From Lysobacterales bacterium (GTDB lineage: Bacteria; Pseudomonadota; Gammaproteobacteria; Xanthomonadales; Ahniellaceae), in assembly GCA_016703225.1 (NCBI GenBank), contig JADJCM010000003.1, positions 806,001 to 870,000 on the forward strand: a stretch of 64,000 nt of DNA, written 5' to 3'. Shown here piece after piece: positions 1 through 7,702 of this stretch (position 1 is the first letter of the stretch; the number at the start of each line of letters is the position of its first letter). The notes beneath the pieces were generated by a model. The model did no database searches, was not told the DNA's origin, and saw only the letters and a program-made list of their open reading frames with translations. The position numbers were made by a program, and so were the translations under genes.

Positions 1-348
1 CACCCGGCCAAGCATGTCCTGGGTGCTGGCGCCGGGTGGAATCTCGCGCTGCAGGGCGTCCATCTCGTCGGGTCGCGGTGCCTGCAGTTGCAGCAGCGAA
101 TCGACAAACAGGCGGTAGCCCTGGGCGGTCGGAATGCGACCGGCCGAGGTATGCGGTGCCGCGATCAGGCCGATTTCTTCCAGATCCGAAAGTACATTGC
201 GGATCGTGGCCGGGCTCAAGTCCAGCCCACTCTGGCGCGCCAGCGTGCGCGAGCCCACCGGTTCGCCGTCGCGGATGTACTGCGCGATCAGGGTGCGCAG
301 CAGGTGGCGGGCACGGGCATCGAGGTGGTCGGCTAGGCGGCGGCGCAT
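1..348 (-). CDS. hrcA: Heat-inducible transcription repressor HrcA (partial, N-terminal 116 codons)
   Basis: HrcA represses groE/dnaK-type heat-shock operons by binding CIRCE operators. Only the N-terminal part is in the window; the gene runs off the left edge. The translated start is a winged-helix region (RTLIAQYIRDGEPVGSRTLA) followed by the family signature SPATIRNVLSDLEEIGLIA and then HTSAGRIPTAQGYRLFVDS, which match HrcA closely. The ATG at 348 fits the usual N-terminus; the nearby ATG at 359 is in another frame. It is divergent from recN across about 100 bp, a common arrangement in this group, where grpE-dnaK-dnaJ usually lie beyond hrcA. The C-terminal domain cannot be assessed here. 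Confidence 0.93.
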   Translation of the reverse strand, partial: MRRRLADHLDARARHLLRTLIAQYIRDGEPVGSRTLARQSGLDLSPATIRNVLSDLEEIGLIAAPHTSAGRIPTAQGYRLFVDSLLQLQAPRPDEMDALQREIPPGASTQDMLGRV

Positions 349-452
349 GATCGCTTCATTTGGGGGCGGCAGCGACGCTATCAATTGCGCGCGGCAGCGG
401 TCAACGCCGGGCTCGGTGACGCGATGGCCCGGCCTTTGCTAGCCTCTGGTCC

Positions 453-2120
453 ATGTTGCGCACCCTGTTCGTCAAAGACTTCGCCATCATCGACGCCGCC
501 GACGTCGCTTTCGCGTCCGGCATGAGCGTGCTCACCGGCGAAACCGGCGCCGGCAAGTCGCTGCTGGTCGACGCCCTGATGCTGCTGGCGGGCGCGCGCG
601 GCGACGCCGGTGTGGTGCGCCATGGCGCCGATCGCGCCGAGATCTCGGCCGAGTTCGACCTGCGCGCGCTACCCGCAACGCGCGCCTGGCTACGCGAGCA
701 GGAACTCGACGACGAAGAACAGATGCGCCTGCGCCGCGTGGTCCGCGCCGATGGCAACTCGCGCGCCTGGATCAACGACCGCCCGGTGTCACTGGCGGTG
801 TTGCGCGAGGCGGCCGCCTTCCTGGTCGAGGTCCATGGCCAGCACGAACACCAGGCGCTGCTCTCGCGTCGCCACCAGTTGCGCCTGCTCGATGCCTTCG
901 CCCAGCACTCCGAGCGATTGCAGGACGTGGAACGTAGCGCCCGGCGCATGCTTGAAATCGACCGCCAGATCAGCGACCTGGCGGGCGCCGAGAAGGGCGA
1001 TCCGGACCGTCTCGACTACCTGCGCTTCCAGCACCAGGAACTGAAGAAGTTCGCGCTAGGCGGGGAATCCTACGCGCGCCTGATCGACGACCATCGCCGC
1101 CTCGCGCACGCCGCCACCTTGCTCGCCGGCAGCCAGCAGCTGATCGACGCGCTCGACAGCGACGATGAGCGCTCGGCCACCTCGCTGCTCGCGCACTGCG
1201 CCGGCGACGCACGCAAGCTGGCGCAGGTTGATGGCACGCTCGCACCGGTGGCCGAACTGCTGGAATCGGCCGGCATCCAGCTGGTCGAGGCGATCAGCGA
1301 ACTGGAACGCTATCGCGCGGCCCAGGACCTCGATCCGGAACGCTACGGTGAGATCGACTCGCAACTGGCCCGGCTGCATGACCTGTCGCGCAAGCACCGC
1401 GTGCCGGCGCAGGATCTCGCCATCCGCCTGGATGAACTGGCCGCGGAAATCGACCGGCTGCAACATGCCGGCAGCAAGATCGAAACGCTGCGGCGCGAGC
1501 GCGACAGCGCCGCCGTCGACTACACGCGCGCCGCGCGCGCCCTGTCCGAGTCGCGCCGCTTCGCAGCGACCACGCTGGCCACACGCGTAACCGTGTTGCT
1601 GCGCGAACTGGCAATCGCCGGCACTTTCGAAATTCGCATGGAAGCGCGCGGCGAAAACGAGTTTCCGGCGGCCGGACGCGACGAGATCGAGTTCGTGGTC
1701 GCACCCAATCCGGGGCAACCCGGACGGCCATTGCGCAAGATCGCCTCGGGCGGCGAGCTGGCACGCATCAGCCTGGCGATCGAGGTCGCCGCGATCGGCT
1801 CCGACGATGTGCCGGTGATGGTGTTCGACGAGGTCGATTCCGGCATCGGCGGTGCCACCGCGGAAGTGGTCGGACGCAAGCTGCGCGAACTCGGCAACAC
1901 GCGGCAGGTGCTGTGCGTGACGCATCTGGCACAGGTTGCTGCGCAGGGCCATCAGCACATCGCCGTGCGCAAGTCGGTCGCCAACGGCCAGACGCACACG
2001 CGTTTCGACGCGATCGAAGCCAAGGCCCGCATCGACGAGATCGCACGCATGCTCGGCGGCGCCGAGATCACCAGCGCCACGCGCTCGGCCGCGAAGGAAC
2101 TGATCGCGGCGGCGCGCTAA
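453..2120 (+). CDS. recN: DNA repair protein RecN
   Basis: RecN is an SMC-like ATPase that acts in the cytoplasm during recombinational repair of double-strand breaks. The 555-aa product has the usual length. It carries Walker A GETGAGKS near residue 29, a long central helical coiled-coil region, the ABC signature KIASGGELARISLA near residue 431 and Walker B VMVFDEVDSGIGG near residue 455, followed by the CVTHLAQVAAQGHQH segment typical of RecN. The ATG at 453 places Walker A at the expected distance. It is monocistronic, divergent from hrcA, and followed by a pair of palindromic repeats before a convergent gene. In many bacteria recN is LexA-controlled; I did not identify a clear SOS box upstream. 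Confidence 0.97.
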   Translation: MLRTLFVKDFAIIDAADVAFASGMSVLTGETGAGKSLLVDALMLLAGARGDAGVVRHGADRAEISAEFDLRALPATRAWLREQELDDEEQMRLRRVVRADGNSRAWINDRPVSLAVLREAAAFLVEVHGQHEHQALLSRRHQLRLLDAFAQHSERLQDVERSARRMLEIDRQISDLAGAEKGDPDRLDYLRFQHQELKKFALGGESYARLIDDHRRLAHAATLLAGSQQLIDALDSDDERSATSLLAHCAGDARKLAQVDGTLAPVAELLESAGIQLVEAISELERYRAAQDLDPERYGEIDSQLARLHDLSRKHRVPAQDLAIRLDELAAEIDRLQHAGSKIETLRRERDSAAVDYTRAARALSESRRFAATTLATRVTVLLRELAIAGTFEIRMEARGENEFPAAGRDEIEFVVAPNPGQPGRPLRKIASGGELARISLAIEVAAIGSDDVPVMVFDEVDSGIGGATAEVVGRKLRELGNTRQVLCVTHLAQVAAQGHQHIAVRKSVANGQTHTRFDAIEAKARIDEIARMLGGAEITSATRSAAKELIAAAR

Positions 2121-2190
2121 GGAAAGCCCTCCCCTCCGCGCTTCGCGCGCAAGCGGGCAAAGATCGCGAAGCTTCGATCGCCGCGCTGTT

Positions 2191-2291
2191 CTCCTCCCCT
2201 TGGCGAAGCCAGGGGGAGGTCGGGTGGGGGTTGCTCTCTCTTGTCTCCTCCCCTTGGCGCAGCCAGGGGGAGATCGGATGGGGGTTGCTCT
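2191..2291. repeat. Two direct copies of a 47-bp palindrome-containing repeat
   Basis: Two nearly identical 47-bp units lie at 2191-2237 and 2245-2291. Each contains a hairpin of the form CTCCCCTTGGC-GAA/GCA-GCCAGGGGGAG and ends in GGGGGTTGCTCT. They sit between the convergent ends of recN and the 2299-4014 gene, a typical place for REP-like elements that can act as bidirectional terminators or mRNA stabilisers. The function is inferred from position and structure only. Confidence 0.75.
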
Positions 2292-2298
2292 GCAGGCG

Positions 2299-4014
2299 CT
2301 ACTTCAACCGCACATCCTGCACGAACTCGATGCCGCGTTCGCCGGCGCGCATCTGCATGTCGATGCGCTCGATCTTCTCGGCATACATCTGCTGCAGCGC
2401 TTCCATGGTTTTCTGAATCTCGGCGGCTTCCGGATCGCCCGACCGGGCCAGGTCGGCCGCAGCCTGCGCGAAGAGGGTCTTGAAGAACACGCCGCCGTAC
2501 CCGAACACGAACAACGCCTTGTTGTCGGCATCCACCGCGAGTGCATCCTTCAACCCGGCCGATTCGCCATCACCGACGCTGACGCCGATCGCGGAATCGT
2601 TCATCACCGCGTGCATCGGCCCCTTCACCGGCATCGACGGATCCGCCGGGATTTCCTTCAGCTCTCCATCTGGCTTGAGCTGCAACGCGGCAATCGGCGG
2701 GGCGAACCCGGCGAGCATGCCCATCAGCCCGGCCGGGCTCTTGGAGCCGATCAGCAGCTTGCCGGCGAAGTCAGGTTCGCTCGATGCTGCTTCCACGCCC
2801 GGCTGCGGCATCGTGAACCGGCTGGCGATGACGTGGATCGAGTGGAACGCCGCCGCGGTCGCGTACAGCATCGGGTTGTTGAACTGCTCCTTGGCCTTCT
2901 TCGCGCCGTCATTCAGATCGACCAGCGCCGGGCAGGTGTAGGGCGCCGCAAGCACGGCGTCGGCCTGCGTGTTGACGAAGCCGGCGAGCGCTTCGAGATT
3001 CATCGCGAAGCCGAAATTGAAGGCACTGCCGGCGGTCGCACCCAAGCCCGGCATCGGCGCCGGCAACGGCTGCAGACCCTTGGCAATGTCCGGGCGCAAT
3101 TCGAGCAGCATGCTGGCGTGCATGGCCTTGGCCTCGAAGCGGGTGTAGCCGAACACCATGCGCGGCATCGCCTGCGCGATCGCGTCGTAGTCCTTGCTGC
3201 AGTCGGCTTTCAGCTGCGCCGTGTCTGCGGCATCGGCTGCGGGTACGGCGTCATCGACCAGCGCGATCAGCTTGCGCGTATCGACGTAGCCGCTGGCATA
3301 CGGCGTGTAGCCGAACTCCTTGTTCAGCGCCACCAGCTTGCCGGAGGCGGCCAGGGACTGCTGCGGGCGGGTCAGACCGAGTGCCGTGCGCAGCGCAGCT
3401 TCATCGGCGCTGCCTTCGAGCAGGGCGATCACCAGTTGCGAGCCATCGATGGCCGCAACCATACGCGCCTTGCCTTCCGGGTCGACGAAGTTCCAGTAGT
3501 CGAGCGCATCGAGCCTGGCGGTCGGCACCTTGTCGCCGGCCTTTTGCTCGACCCGCGCGACGAACGCTCGCGTCTTCGCCGAATCGGCCAGCTCGAAACG
3601 CATCACCGGCTTGCCGGCGACTTCATAGACCGCGTAACGCATCTGCAGGTCGATGCCGACCTCGGTCATGATCTGTTCGGGCGTGCGGTCCTTCACCTCG
3701 GCCGCCAGCGCGCGCACCCAGTTCAAGCCCTTGGCCTCAGGATCCTCTTCGGCCAGCTTCTTCTCGAGCAGACTCGCCTGCATCGCATAGACGCCGGAAA
3801 TCTGCGCGAACTGTTCCATCCACGCCTGGGTCACCGGCCGCGGCATCGGTTCGACGTTCGCGATCACGAATGCGGTATCGGCAGGCACGTAGTCGAGCGG
3901 TCCGACCACCGCCGACAGCGATCGCGATGCACCACCCGGCGCAGCCGGTTTCATCACGTAATAACCGACACCCGCGGCAACCAGCACCGCGCCGGCAATC
4001 AGCAGCTTCTTCAT
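2299..4014 (-). CDS. Hypothetical membrane-anchored or periplasmic protein, 571 aa
   Basis: I do not recognise a family. The N-terminus MKKLLIAGAVLVAAGVGYYV is a signal anchor or uncleaved signal peptide, so the bulk of the protein is probably periplasmic. The remainder is soluble and mixed alpha/beta, with frequent small-residue segments such as PLDYVPADTAFVIANVEP. There are few cysteines and no catalytic motif that I can identify. The start at 4014 is fixed by the signal sequence. It lies downstream of fur on the same strand, with a gap of about 50 bp, so co-transcription is possible. The 3' end converges on recN, separated by palindromic repeats. Confidence 0.8.
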   Translation of the reverse strand: MKKLLIAGAVLVAAGVGYYVMKPAAPGGASRSLSAVVGPLDYVPADTAFVIANVEPMPRPVTQAWMEQFAQISGVYAMQASLLEKKLAEEDPEAKGLNWVRALAAEVKDRTPEQIMTEVGIDLQMRYAVYEVAGKPVMRFELADSAKTRAFVARVEQKAGDKVPTARLDALDYWNFVDPEGKARMVAAIDGSQLVIALLEGSADEAALRTALGLTRPQQSLAASGKLVALNKEFGYTPYASGYVDTRKLIALVDDAVPAADAADTAQLKADCSKDYDAIAQAMPRMVFGYTRFEAKAMHASMLLELRPDIAKGLQPLPAPMPGLGATAGSAFNFGFAMNLEALAGFVNTQADAVLAAPYTCPALVDLNDGAKKAKEQFNNPMLYATAAAFHSIHVIASRFTMPQPGVEAASSEPDFAGKLLIGSKSPAGLMGMLAGFAPPIAALQLKPDGELKEIPADPSMPVKGPMHAVMNDSAIGVSVGDGESAGLKDALAVDADNKALFVFGYGGVFFKTLFAQAAADLARSGDPEAAEIQKTMEALQQMYAEKIERIDMQMRAGERGIEFVQDVRLK

Positions 4015-4067
4015 CTCGTTTCCCGTTGGCTTTGGCGGCGTCGCCCGAAGCGAGCCTGCGTTCCCGA

Positions 4068-4475
4068 CTATTTTTTCCGCTTCGGGCGGACATAGAGCAC
4101 GAGACTGTGCTCTTCCAGGTCGTATCCATGGCGCGCTGCGATCTCCTGCTGGCGCTGCTCGATCTCGGTGTCCACGAACTCGATGACCTTGCCGGTCTCG
4201 ACACAGACCATGTGGTCGTGGTGCTCGCCGCGATCAAGTTCGAACACCGCCTGGCCGCTCTCGAAGTTGTGCTTGGAGACGATGCCGGCGGCCTCGAATT
4301 GCGTCAGCACGCGATACACGGTGGCGAGGCCGATGTCGTCGTTGTGCTTGAGCAGTTCCTTGTACACGTCCTCCGCAGTCATGTGCGTGCCGTGCTTCTC
4401 CTCGAGGATTTCGAGAATACGCACGCGCGGCAGCGTGACTTTCAGGCCGGCCTTGCGCAGATCCTGCGTTTCCAT
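4068..4475 (-). CDS. fur: Ferric uptake regulator Fur
   Basis: Fur is the Fe2+-dependent dimeric repressor of iron-uptake genes. The 135-aa product has the usual length. It opens with METQDLRKAGLKVTLPRVRI, has the winged helix (AEDVYKELL, IGLATVYRVLTQFEAAGIV) and the metal-binding dimerisation domain with HHDHMVCVETGKVIEF. It lacks the second C-terminal CxxC pair, as many Fur proteins of this group do. The ATG at 4475 gives the canonical N-terminus. It is divergent from bamE with 76 bp between the start codons, the conserved fur/omlA arrangement of xanthomonads, in which the two promoters share regulatory space. Confidence 0.97.
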   Translation of the reverse strand: METQDLRKAGLKVTLPRVRILEILEEKHGTHMTAEDVYKELLKHNDDIGLATVYRVLTQFEAAGIVSKHNFESGQAVFELDRGEHHDHMVCVETGKVIEFVDTEIEQRQQEIAARHGYDLEEHSLVLYVRPKRKK

Positions 4476-4551
4476 GCGGCGTGAGTTCCGGAACGGTTGT
4501 GATTCAGGCGCGCAGTGTATCATCGCCGCCTCGTTTTCCCGGTGACCCACG
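4476..4551. promoter_or_regulatory. Divergent fur / bamE promoter region
   Basis: This 76-bp gap must hold both divergent promoters. On the plus strand TTGTGA (4497-4502) and TATCAT (4518-4523) with a 15-bp spacer could serve bamE; the spacer is short, so this is tentative. No convincing 19-bp Fur box is visible. Overlapping fur/omlA promoters are known in xanthomonads; the exact elements here are inferred. Confidence 0.4.
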
Positions 4552-4938
4552 ATGCTCCGAATCGCCCTGCTGCTCGTTCTGGCCCTGCTCAATGGCTGTG
4601 CCCTGATCTACAAGATGGACATGCGTCAGGGGAATCTGGTCGACCAGAAAATGGTCGACCAGCTGAAGCCGGGCATGACCATGCGTCAGGTCGAACTGGT
4701 CATGGGCACGCCGCAGGTGGCTTCGCCATTCAACCAGGACCGCTGGGAATATGTGACCAGCAACAGCCACCGCCGCAAGGAACCCGAGATCAAGACGCTG
4801 ACCCTGCACTTCGATAGCGGCACGCTGAGCAAGATCGAGGGCGACTGGCTGCCGAAGTCGGGCGACGAGCTGCTGGAAGAAAGCCGCGACCTGCAGCGCC
4901 ACAGCCCGGACGACAACCGCAAGGTCAAGAACGGCTGA
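4552..4938 (+). CDS. bamE: Outer membrane protein assembly factor BamE (OmlA/SmpA lipoprotein)
   Basis: BamE is a small lipoprotein of the BAM complex that inserts beta-barrels into the outer membrane. The 128-aa product has a lipoprotein signal (MLRIALLLVLALLNGC, lipobox LLNGC) and the SmpA/OmlA fold with VDQLKPGMTMRQVELVMGTP and a downstream RWEYVTSN segment, the family hallmark. A hydrophilic charged C-terminal tail (ESRDLQRHSPDDNRKVKNG) follows. It is divergent from fur. Its 3' end overlaps the convergent rnfH by 14 bp. Confidence 0.96.
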   Translation: MLRIALLLVLALLNGCALIYKMDMRQGNLVDQKMVDQLKPGMTMRQVELVMGTPQVASPFNQDRWEYVTSNSHRRKEPEIKTLTLHFDSGTLSKIEGDWLPKSGDELLEESRDLQRHSPDDNRKVKNG

Positions 4939-5221
4939 CGCGCCGCTTCGCCTGCACCCCGACCGGATTGCGTTCGGCGCGCAAGCGCCGCGCCTGTATC
5001 GGGTCGGCGCGCAGGGGCCGATAGATCTCGACGCGATCGGCCTCGCGCAGCAGCGTCGCCAGCGTGGCGCGGCGATTCCAGATGCCCACCTGCTCGTCGC
5101 CGGAAGCTTTCGCTTCCAGACCCGCAGCGGCAATTGCATCGGCCACTGACGCCCCAGCAGGCAGATCAAGTTCGATGCACTGCTGCGCGTCGGGCAATGC
5201 GTACACCACCTCAACGCGCAT
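4925..5221 (-). CDS. rnfH: RnfH family ubiquitin-fold protein
   Basis: A 98-aa protein of the RnfH/UPF0125 family, a beta-grasp fold of uncertain role that is often encoded beside ratA and bamE. Recognisable features are the start MRVEVVYALPDAQQCIELDL, the VGIWNRRATLATLLREADRV block and RVEIYRPLRADPIQARRLRA. The basic C-terminal tail is typical. The start overlaps the end of the upstream ratA reading frame (5211-5221), indicating translational coupling in one operon. The stop lies within the 3' end of the convergent bamE. Confidence 0.92.
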   Translation of the reverse strand: MRVEVVYALPDAQQCIELDLPAGASVADAIAAAGLEAKASGDEQVGIWNRRATLATLLREADRVEIYRPLRADPIQARRLRAERNPVGVQAKRRVSRS

Positions 5222-5656
5222 CGCCCGGATCCGTCAGGGTGCGGGCGACACGCGCGAAGTCATCGACCATGCGATCGGCCAATCCTTGGAAGCCGATCGC
5301 CAGAGCCGATCCGACGAATTTCCGGCCATCTCGAAGTCGAGATGCAAATTCACCCGACAACCATGTTCGCCAAGCGCGGTGAAGGTCCAGGCACCACGCA
5401 GGGCGCTGAACGGACCTTCGACCAACTCCAGATCGATGCGGCTCGGGCGCAGAAATCGGTTGCGCGTGGTGAACGAGGAGCGAAAGCCGGCGTAGGCCAG
5501 ATCGAGTTGCGCCAGCATCGAGTCGCCATCGCATTCAAGCACGCGCGCGCCACGGCACCAGTTGAATGCACCGGGATACGCCGCCACTTCATTGACCAGA
5601 TCGAACACAACGACGCTCGGCCGTGCGATCAGGCTGCTGCGATCAATCCGGCTCAC
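5211..5656 (-). pseudogene. ratA: RatA/CoQ10-binding START-domain protein, frameshifted (possible sequence error)
   Basis: RatA-type proteins (PYP1/COG2867) bind ubiquinone-like ligands and are annotated as ribosome-association toxins. The N-terminal frame reads SLIARPSVVVFDLVNEVAAYPGAFNWC, typical of the family, and continues to HLDFEMAG. The conserved C-terminal helix (KFVGSALAIGFQGLADRMVD) continues only in the next frame, which ends at 5211 overlapping rnfH. Adding one A to the run at 5319-5321 (TTT on the plus strand) joins both halves into a normal 148-aa protein. A true pseudogene or a sequencing deletion are both possible; the intact flanking sequence and similar single-base losses elsewhere in the window favour the latter. 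Confidence 0.85.
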
Positions 5657-5721
5657 GGGCCATCCACTCCGACAAGGGCGCGCATTCTAACCAGCGTGCG
5701 CACACCGCTACACTCGCTGCC

Positions 5722-6216
5722 ATGAGCAAGAACAAAAAAGACAAGGACGACAGCCACAGCGGCACGATCGCACTGAACAAGCGCGCCAAGTTCGAATACA
5801 AGTTCGACGAGCGCGTTGAAGCCGGGCTGATGCTGCAGGGCTGGGAAGTGAAATCGCTGCGCGCCGGTCGCGCCAACATCACCGATGCCTACGCGATCAT
5901 CCGCAATGGCGAGATGTTCCTGTTCGGCGCGCAGATCGTCCCGCTCGGCGCGGCGTCCACGCACGTGGTCGCCGACGACCGCCGCACACGCAAGCTGCTG
6001 CTGCATCGCGAGGAAATCGACCGCCTCACCGGGCAGGTCGAGCGCAAGGGCTACACGCTGGTGCCGACCGCGCTGTACTGGAAGCACAACCGCGCCAAGG
6101 TCGAGCTCGGACTCGCGCTCGGCAAGAAAGAGCACGACAAGCGCGACACCATCAAGGACCGCGAGTGGCAGATCGAGAAGCAACGCACCATGCGCGCCAA
6201 GAACCGCGACGCCTGA
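5722..6216 (+). CDS. smpB: SsrA-binding protein SmpB
   Basis: SmpB binds tmRNA and delivers it to stalled ribosomes in trans-translation. The 164-aa product has the OB-fold core (TIALNKRAKFEYKF, EAGLMLQGWEVKSLRAGRA, DAYAIIRNGEMFLFGAQIVP) and the basic C-terminal tail (EHDKRDTIKDREWQIEKQR) that enters the ribosome. The ATG at 5722 gives the usual short lysine-rich leader MSKNKKDKD; an upstream in-frame extension to 5623 lacks family support. The tmRNA gene lies 627 bp downstream on the same strand, separated by a long palindromic array, so partner genes are neighbours. Confidence 0.97.
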   Translation: MSKNKKDKDDSHSGTIALNKRAKFEYKFDERVEAGLMLQGWEVKSLRAGRANITDAYAIIRNGEMFLFGAQIVPLGAASTHVVADDRRTRKLLLHREEIDRLTGQVERKGYTLVPTALYWKHNRAKVELGLALGKKEHDKRDTIKDREWQIEKQRTMRAKNRDA

Positions 6217-6242
6217 CCGCCACCGCGTTGCCCTGATCGACC

Positions 6243-6769
6243 GCCCCGTTCGCCCTGAGCTTGTCGAAGGGCGTTCGCGACCAGCCCCGTTCGCCCTGAG
6301 CTTGTCGAAGGGCGTTCGCGACCAGCCCCGTTCGCCCTGAGCTTGTCGAAGGGCGATCGCGACCAGCCCCGTTCGCCCTGAGCTTGTCGAAGGGCGTTCG
6401 CGACCAGCCCCGTTCGCCCTGAGCTTGTCGAAGGGCGTTCGCGACCAGCCCCGTTCGCCCTGAGCTTGTCGAAGGGCGTTCGCAACCAGCCCCGTTCGCC
6501 CTGAGCTTGTCGAAGGGCGTTCGCAACCAGCCCCGTTCGCCCTGAGCTTGTCGAAGGGCGTTCGCAACCAGCCCCGTTCGCCCTGAGCTTGTCGAAGGGC
6601 GTTCGCGATCAGCCCCGTTCGCCCTGAGCTTGTCGAAGGGCGTTCGCGATCAGCCCCGTTCGCCCTGAGCTTGTCGAAGGGCGTTCGCAACCAGCCCCCG
6701 TTCGCCCTGAGCTTGTCGAAGGGCGCGCTTCCGTTCGCCCTGAGCTTGTCGAAGGGCGTTCGCGATCAG
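6243..6769. repeat. Array of 13 palindromic repeats, 41-bp period
   Basis: Thirteen copies of the core CGCCCTGAGCTTGTCGAAGG occur head to tail. The first GAG is at 6257 and the second at 6298, a 41-bp period; most linkers read TTCGCGACCAGCCCC with small variants (CAACCAG, GATCAG). The last two copies have altered linkers. The core is a short hairpin (CGCCCT...AGGGCG) known as a widespread dispersed palindrome in proteobacterial genomes, but such a long tandem run is uncommon. No repeats of this kind flank ssrA on the other side. Because 41 is not a multiple of three, the open frames across it are artefacts. Confidence 0.95.
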
Positions 6770-6794
6770 CTGAACGACAACCACAAACCTCGCC

Positions 6795-6823
6795 TTGAAT
6801 CCCGCCTCCTGCACACCCATACT
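6795..6823 (+). promoter_or_regulatory. Sigma-70 promoter of ssrA
   Basis: TTGAAT at 6795-6800 and CATACT at 6818-6823 are separated by exactly 17 bp and lie 20 bp before the mature tmRNA 5' end. The pair matches a -35/-10 promoter well and nothing else is available between the repeat array and the RNA gene. Confidence 0.7.
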
Positions 6824-6842
6824 GCTCCCCGTCGTAACACAC

Positions 6843-7191
6843 GGGGATGATCGGCTTCGACGGGAGTCGTGAAGTTACCGGGTGCATGCCGAGGGGGTGG
6901 CTTTCCTCGTTAATCCAGCTGCAAACTCTTAGTTGCCAACGACGACAACTACGCTCTGGCCGCTTAAGGCCTAAGCCTCGACTGCGAGAGTGCCCGTGCT
7001 CTCAAAAGTTGAGTCATGCTCGCGGGATAAGCGCTGCCTGTGCTCGGGTTGCAGCGACCAAAATCAACGAGCTGGTGTCTGGATAAGCGCGCCCTTCGGC
7101 ATGCCAGACACGAGACCAAAGAAGGGCTAAGCATGTAGTGCCTGGGATGGATCACTTTCGGACGCGGGTTCGATTCCCGCCATCTCCACCA
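6843..7191 (+). ncRNA. ssrA: Transfer-messenger RNA (tmRNA, ssrA)
   Basis: tmRNA rescues stalled ribosomes and tags incomplete proteins for proteolysis, together with SmpB. The 5' end GGGGATG pairs with CATCTCC near the 3' end to make the acceptor stem, and the T arm GCGGGTTCGATTCCCGC precedes an encoded CCA ending at 7191. The tag frame begins with GCC at 6935 and reads ANDDNYALAA before TAA (6965-6967), the expected proteobacterial tag ending ALAA. The length of 349 nt is normal. A strong terminator follows. smpB is upstream on the same strand. Confidence 0.98.
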
Positions 7192-7197
7192 ATCGAT

Positions 7198-7225
7198 GGG
7201 CCCGGATACTCTCCGGGCCCTTTTT
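7198..7225 (+). terminator. Intrinsic terminator of ssrA
   Basis: The inverted repeat GGGCCCGGA-TACTC-TCCGGGCCC is immediately followed by TTTTTCTTTC, a textbook rho-independent terminator 7 nt after the tmRNA CCA. Confidence 0.92.
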
Positions 7226-7409
7226 CTTTCTTGAGCGCCGTCGCCTTCGAACTGTCGCCATTGACCGGGAATCCATCGATCAGTCTCGCGCCGCAGGGAG
7301 GAGATTCACGACAGGATTGCGCAAGGCGACTCGTCGGCGTACCTGACGCGTGGCCGGCTCGATCAACGCCTGTTAGATTTGGACCCACCCGAGGGGGCAA
7401 CGGCGCCAT

Positions 7410-7573
7410 TCAACGAGGAAGAAAGGCGGCCTGCCAAGCCAGTGGCCAGCGCGTGGCCGACCATTTCGAGGATGCCCTCGGAATGGGTCGGTATCGGCTC
7501 CGGTGCCCAGCGCGAAGTCGACGATGTGCGCATCGCCCGCTATTCCAGCTACCTCACCCGCAAGGGATCTTAA
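7410..7573 (+). pseudogene. Remnant of a DinD-like (DNA-damage-inducible protein D) gene
   Basis: Two adjacent frames together spell a conserved block of DinD-family proteins: VADHFEDALGM in one frame and VGIGSGAQREVDDVRIARYS with SYLTRKGS before a stop in the other. In intact DinD proteins these are one segment (HF...GSGA-REV-D--LSRYACYL). The start and the C-terminal part are missing. It lies just downstream of tmRNA, as part of an island edge, and looks like debris of an earlier insertion. The identification rests on one motif, so it is moderate. Around it (7226-7409 and 7574-7702) I see no gene. Confidence 0.5.
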
Positions 7574-7702
7574 GCGACAGCAAGCCGCATGAAGATTCAG
7601 TTGCCCGGAAATTCCGGGTAACCGCCTCCAACGGAAGACGCTACAACGCGATGCACTACCAACCGCCAGCCATCGACGCCCTGTGCTCCAGGTTCAGGTT
7701 CA

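Noticed and set aside
2200..4095. 631-aa plus-strand open frame opposite the 2299-4014 gene
   Set aside because: It lies antisense to a gene with a clear signal peptide and to the 3' end of fur; the composition is typical of a GC-rich shadow frame.
5653..6690. Long minus-strand open frames through the 41-bp repeat array, encoding RPSTSSGRT and FDKLRANG repeats
   Set aside because: All three frames of the palindromic repeat lack stops; the translation is a known artefact of this repeat and covers the real smpB in antisense.
6243..6769. CRISPR array
   Set aside because: The spacers are nearly identical to each other rather than unique, and no cas genes are present.
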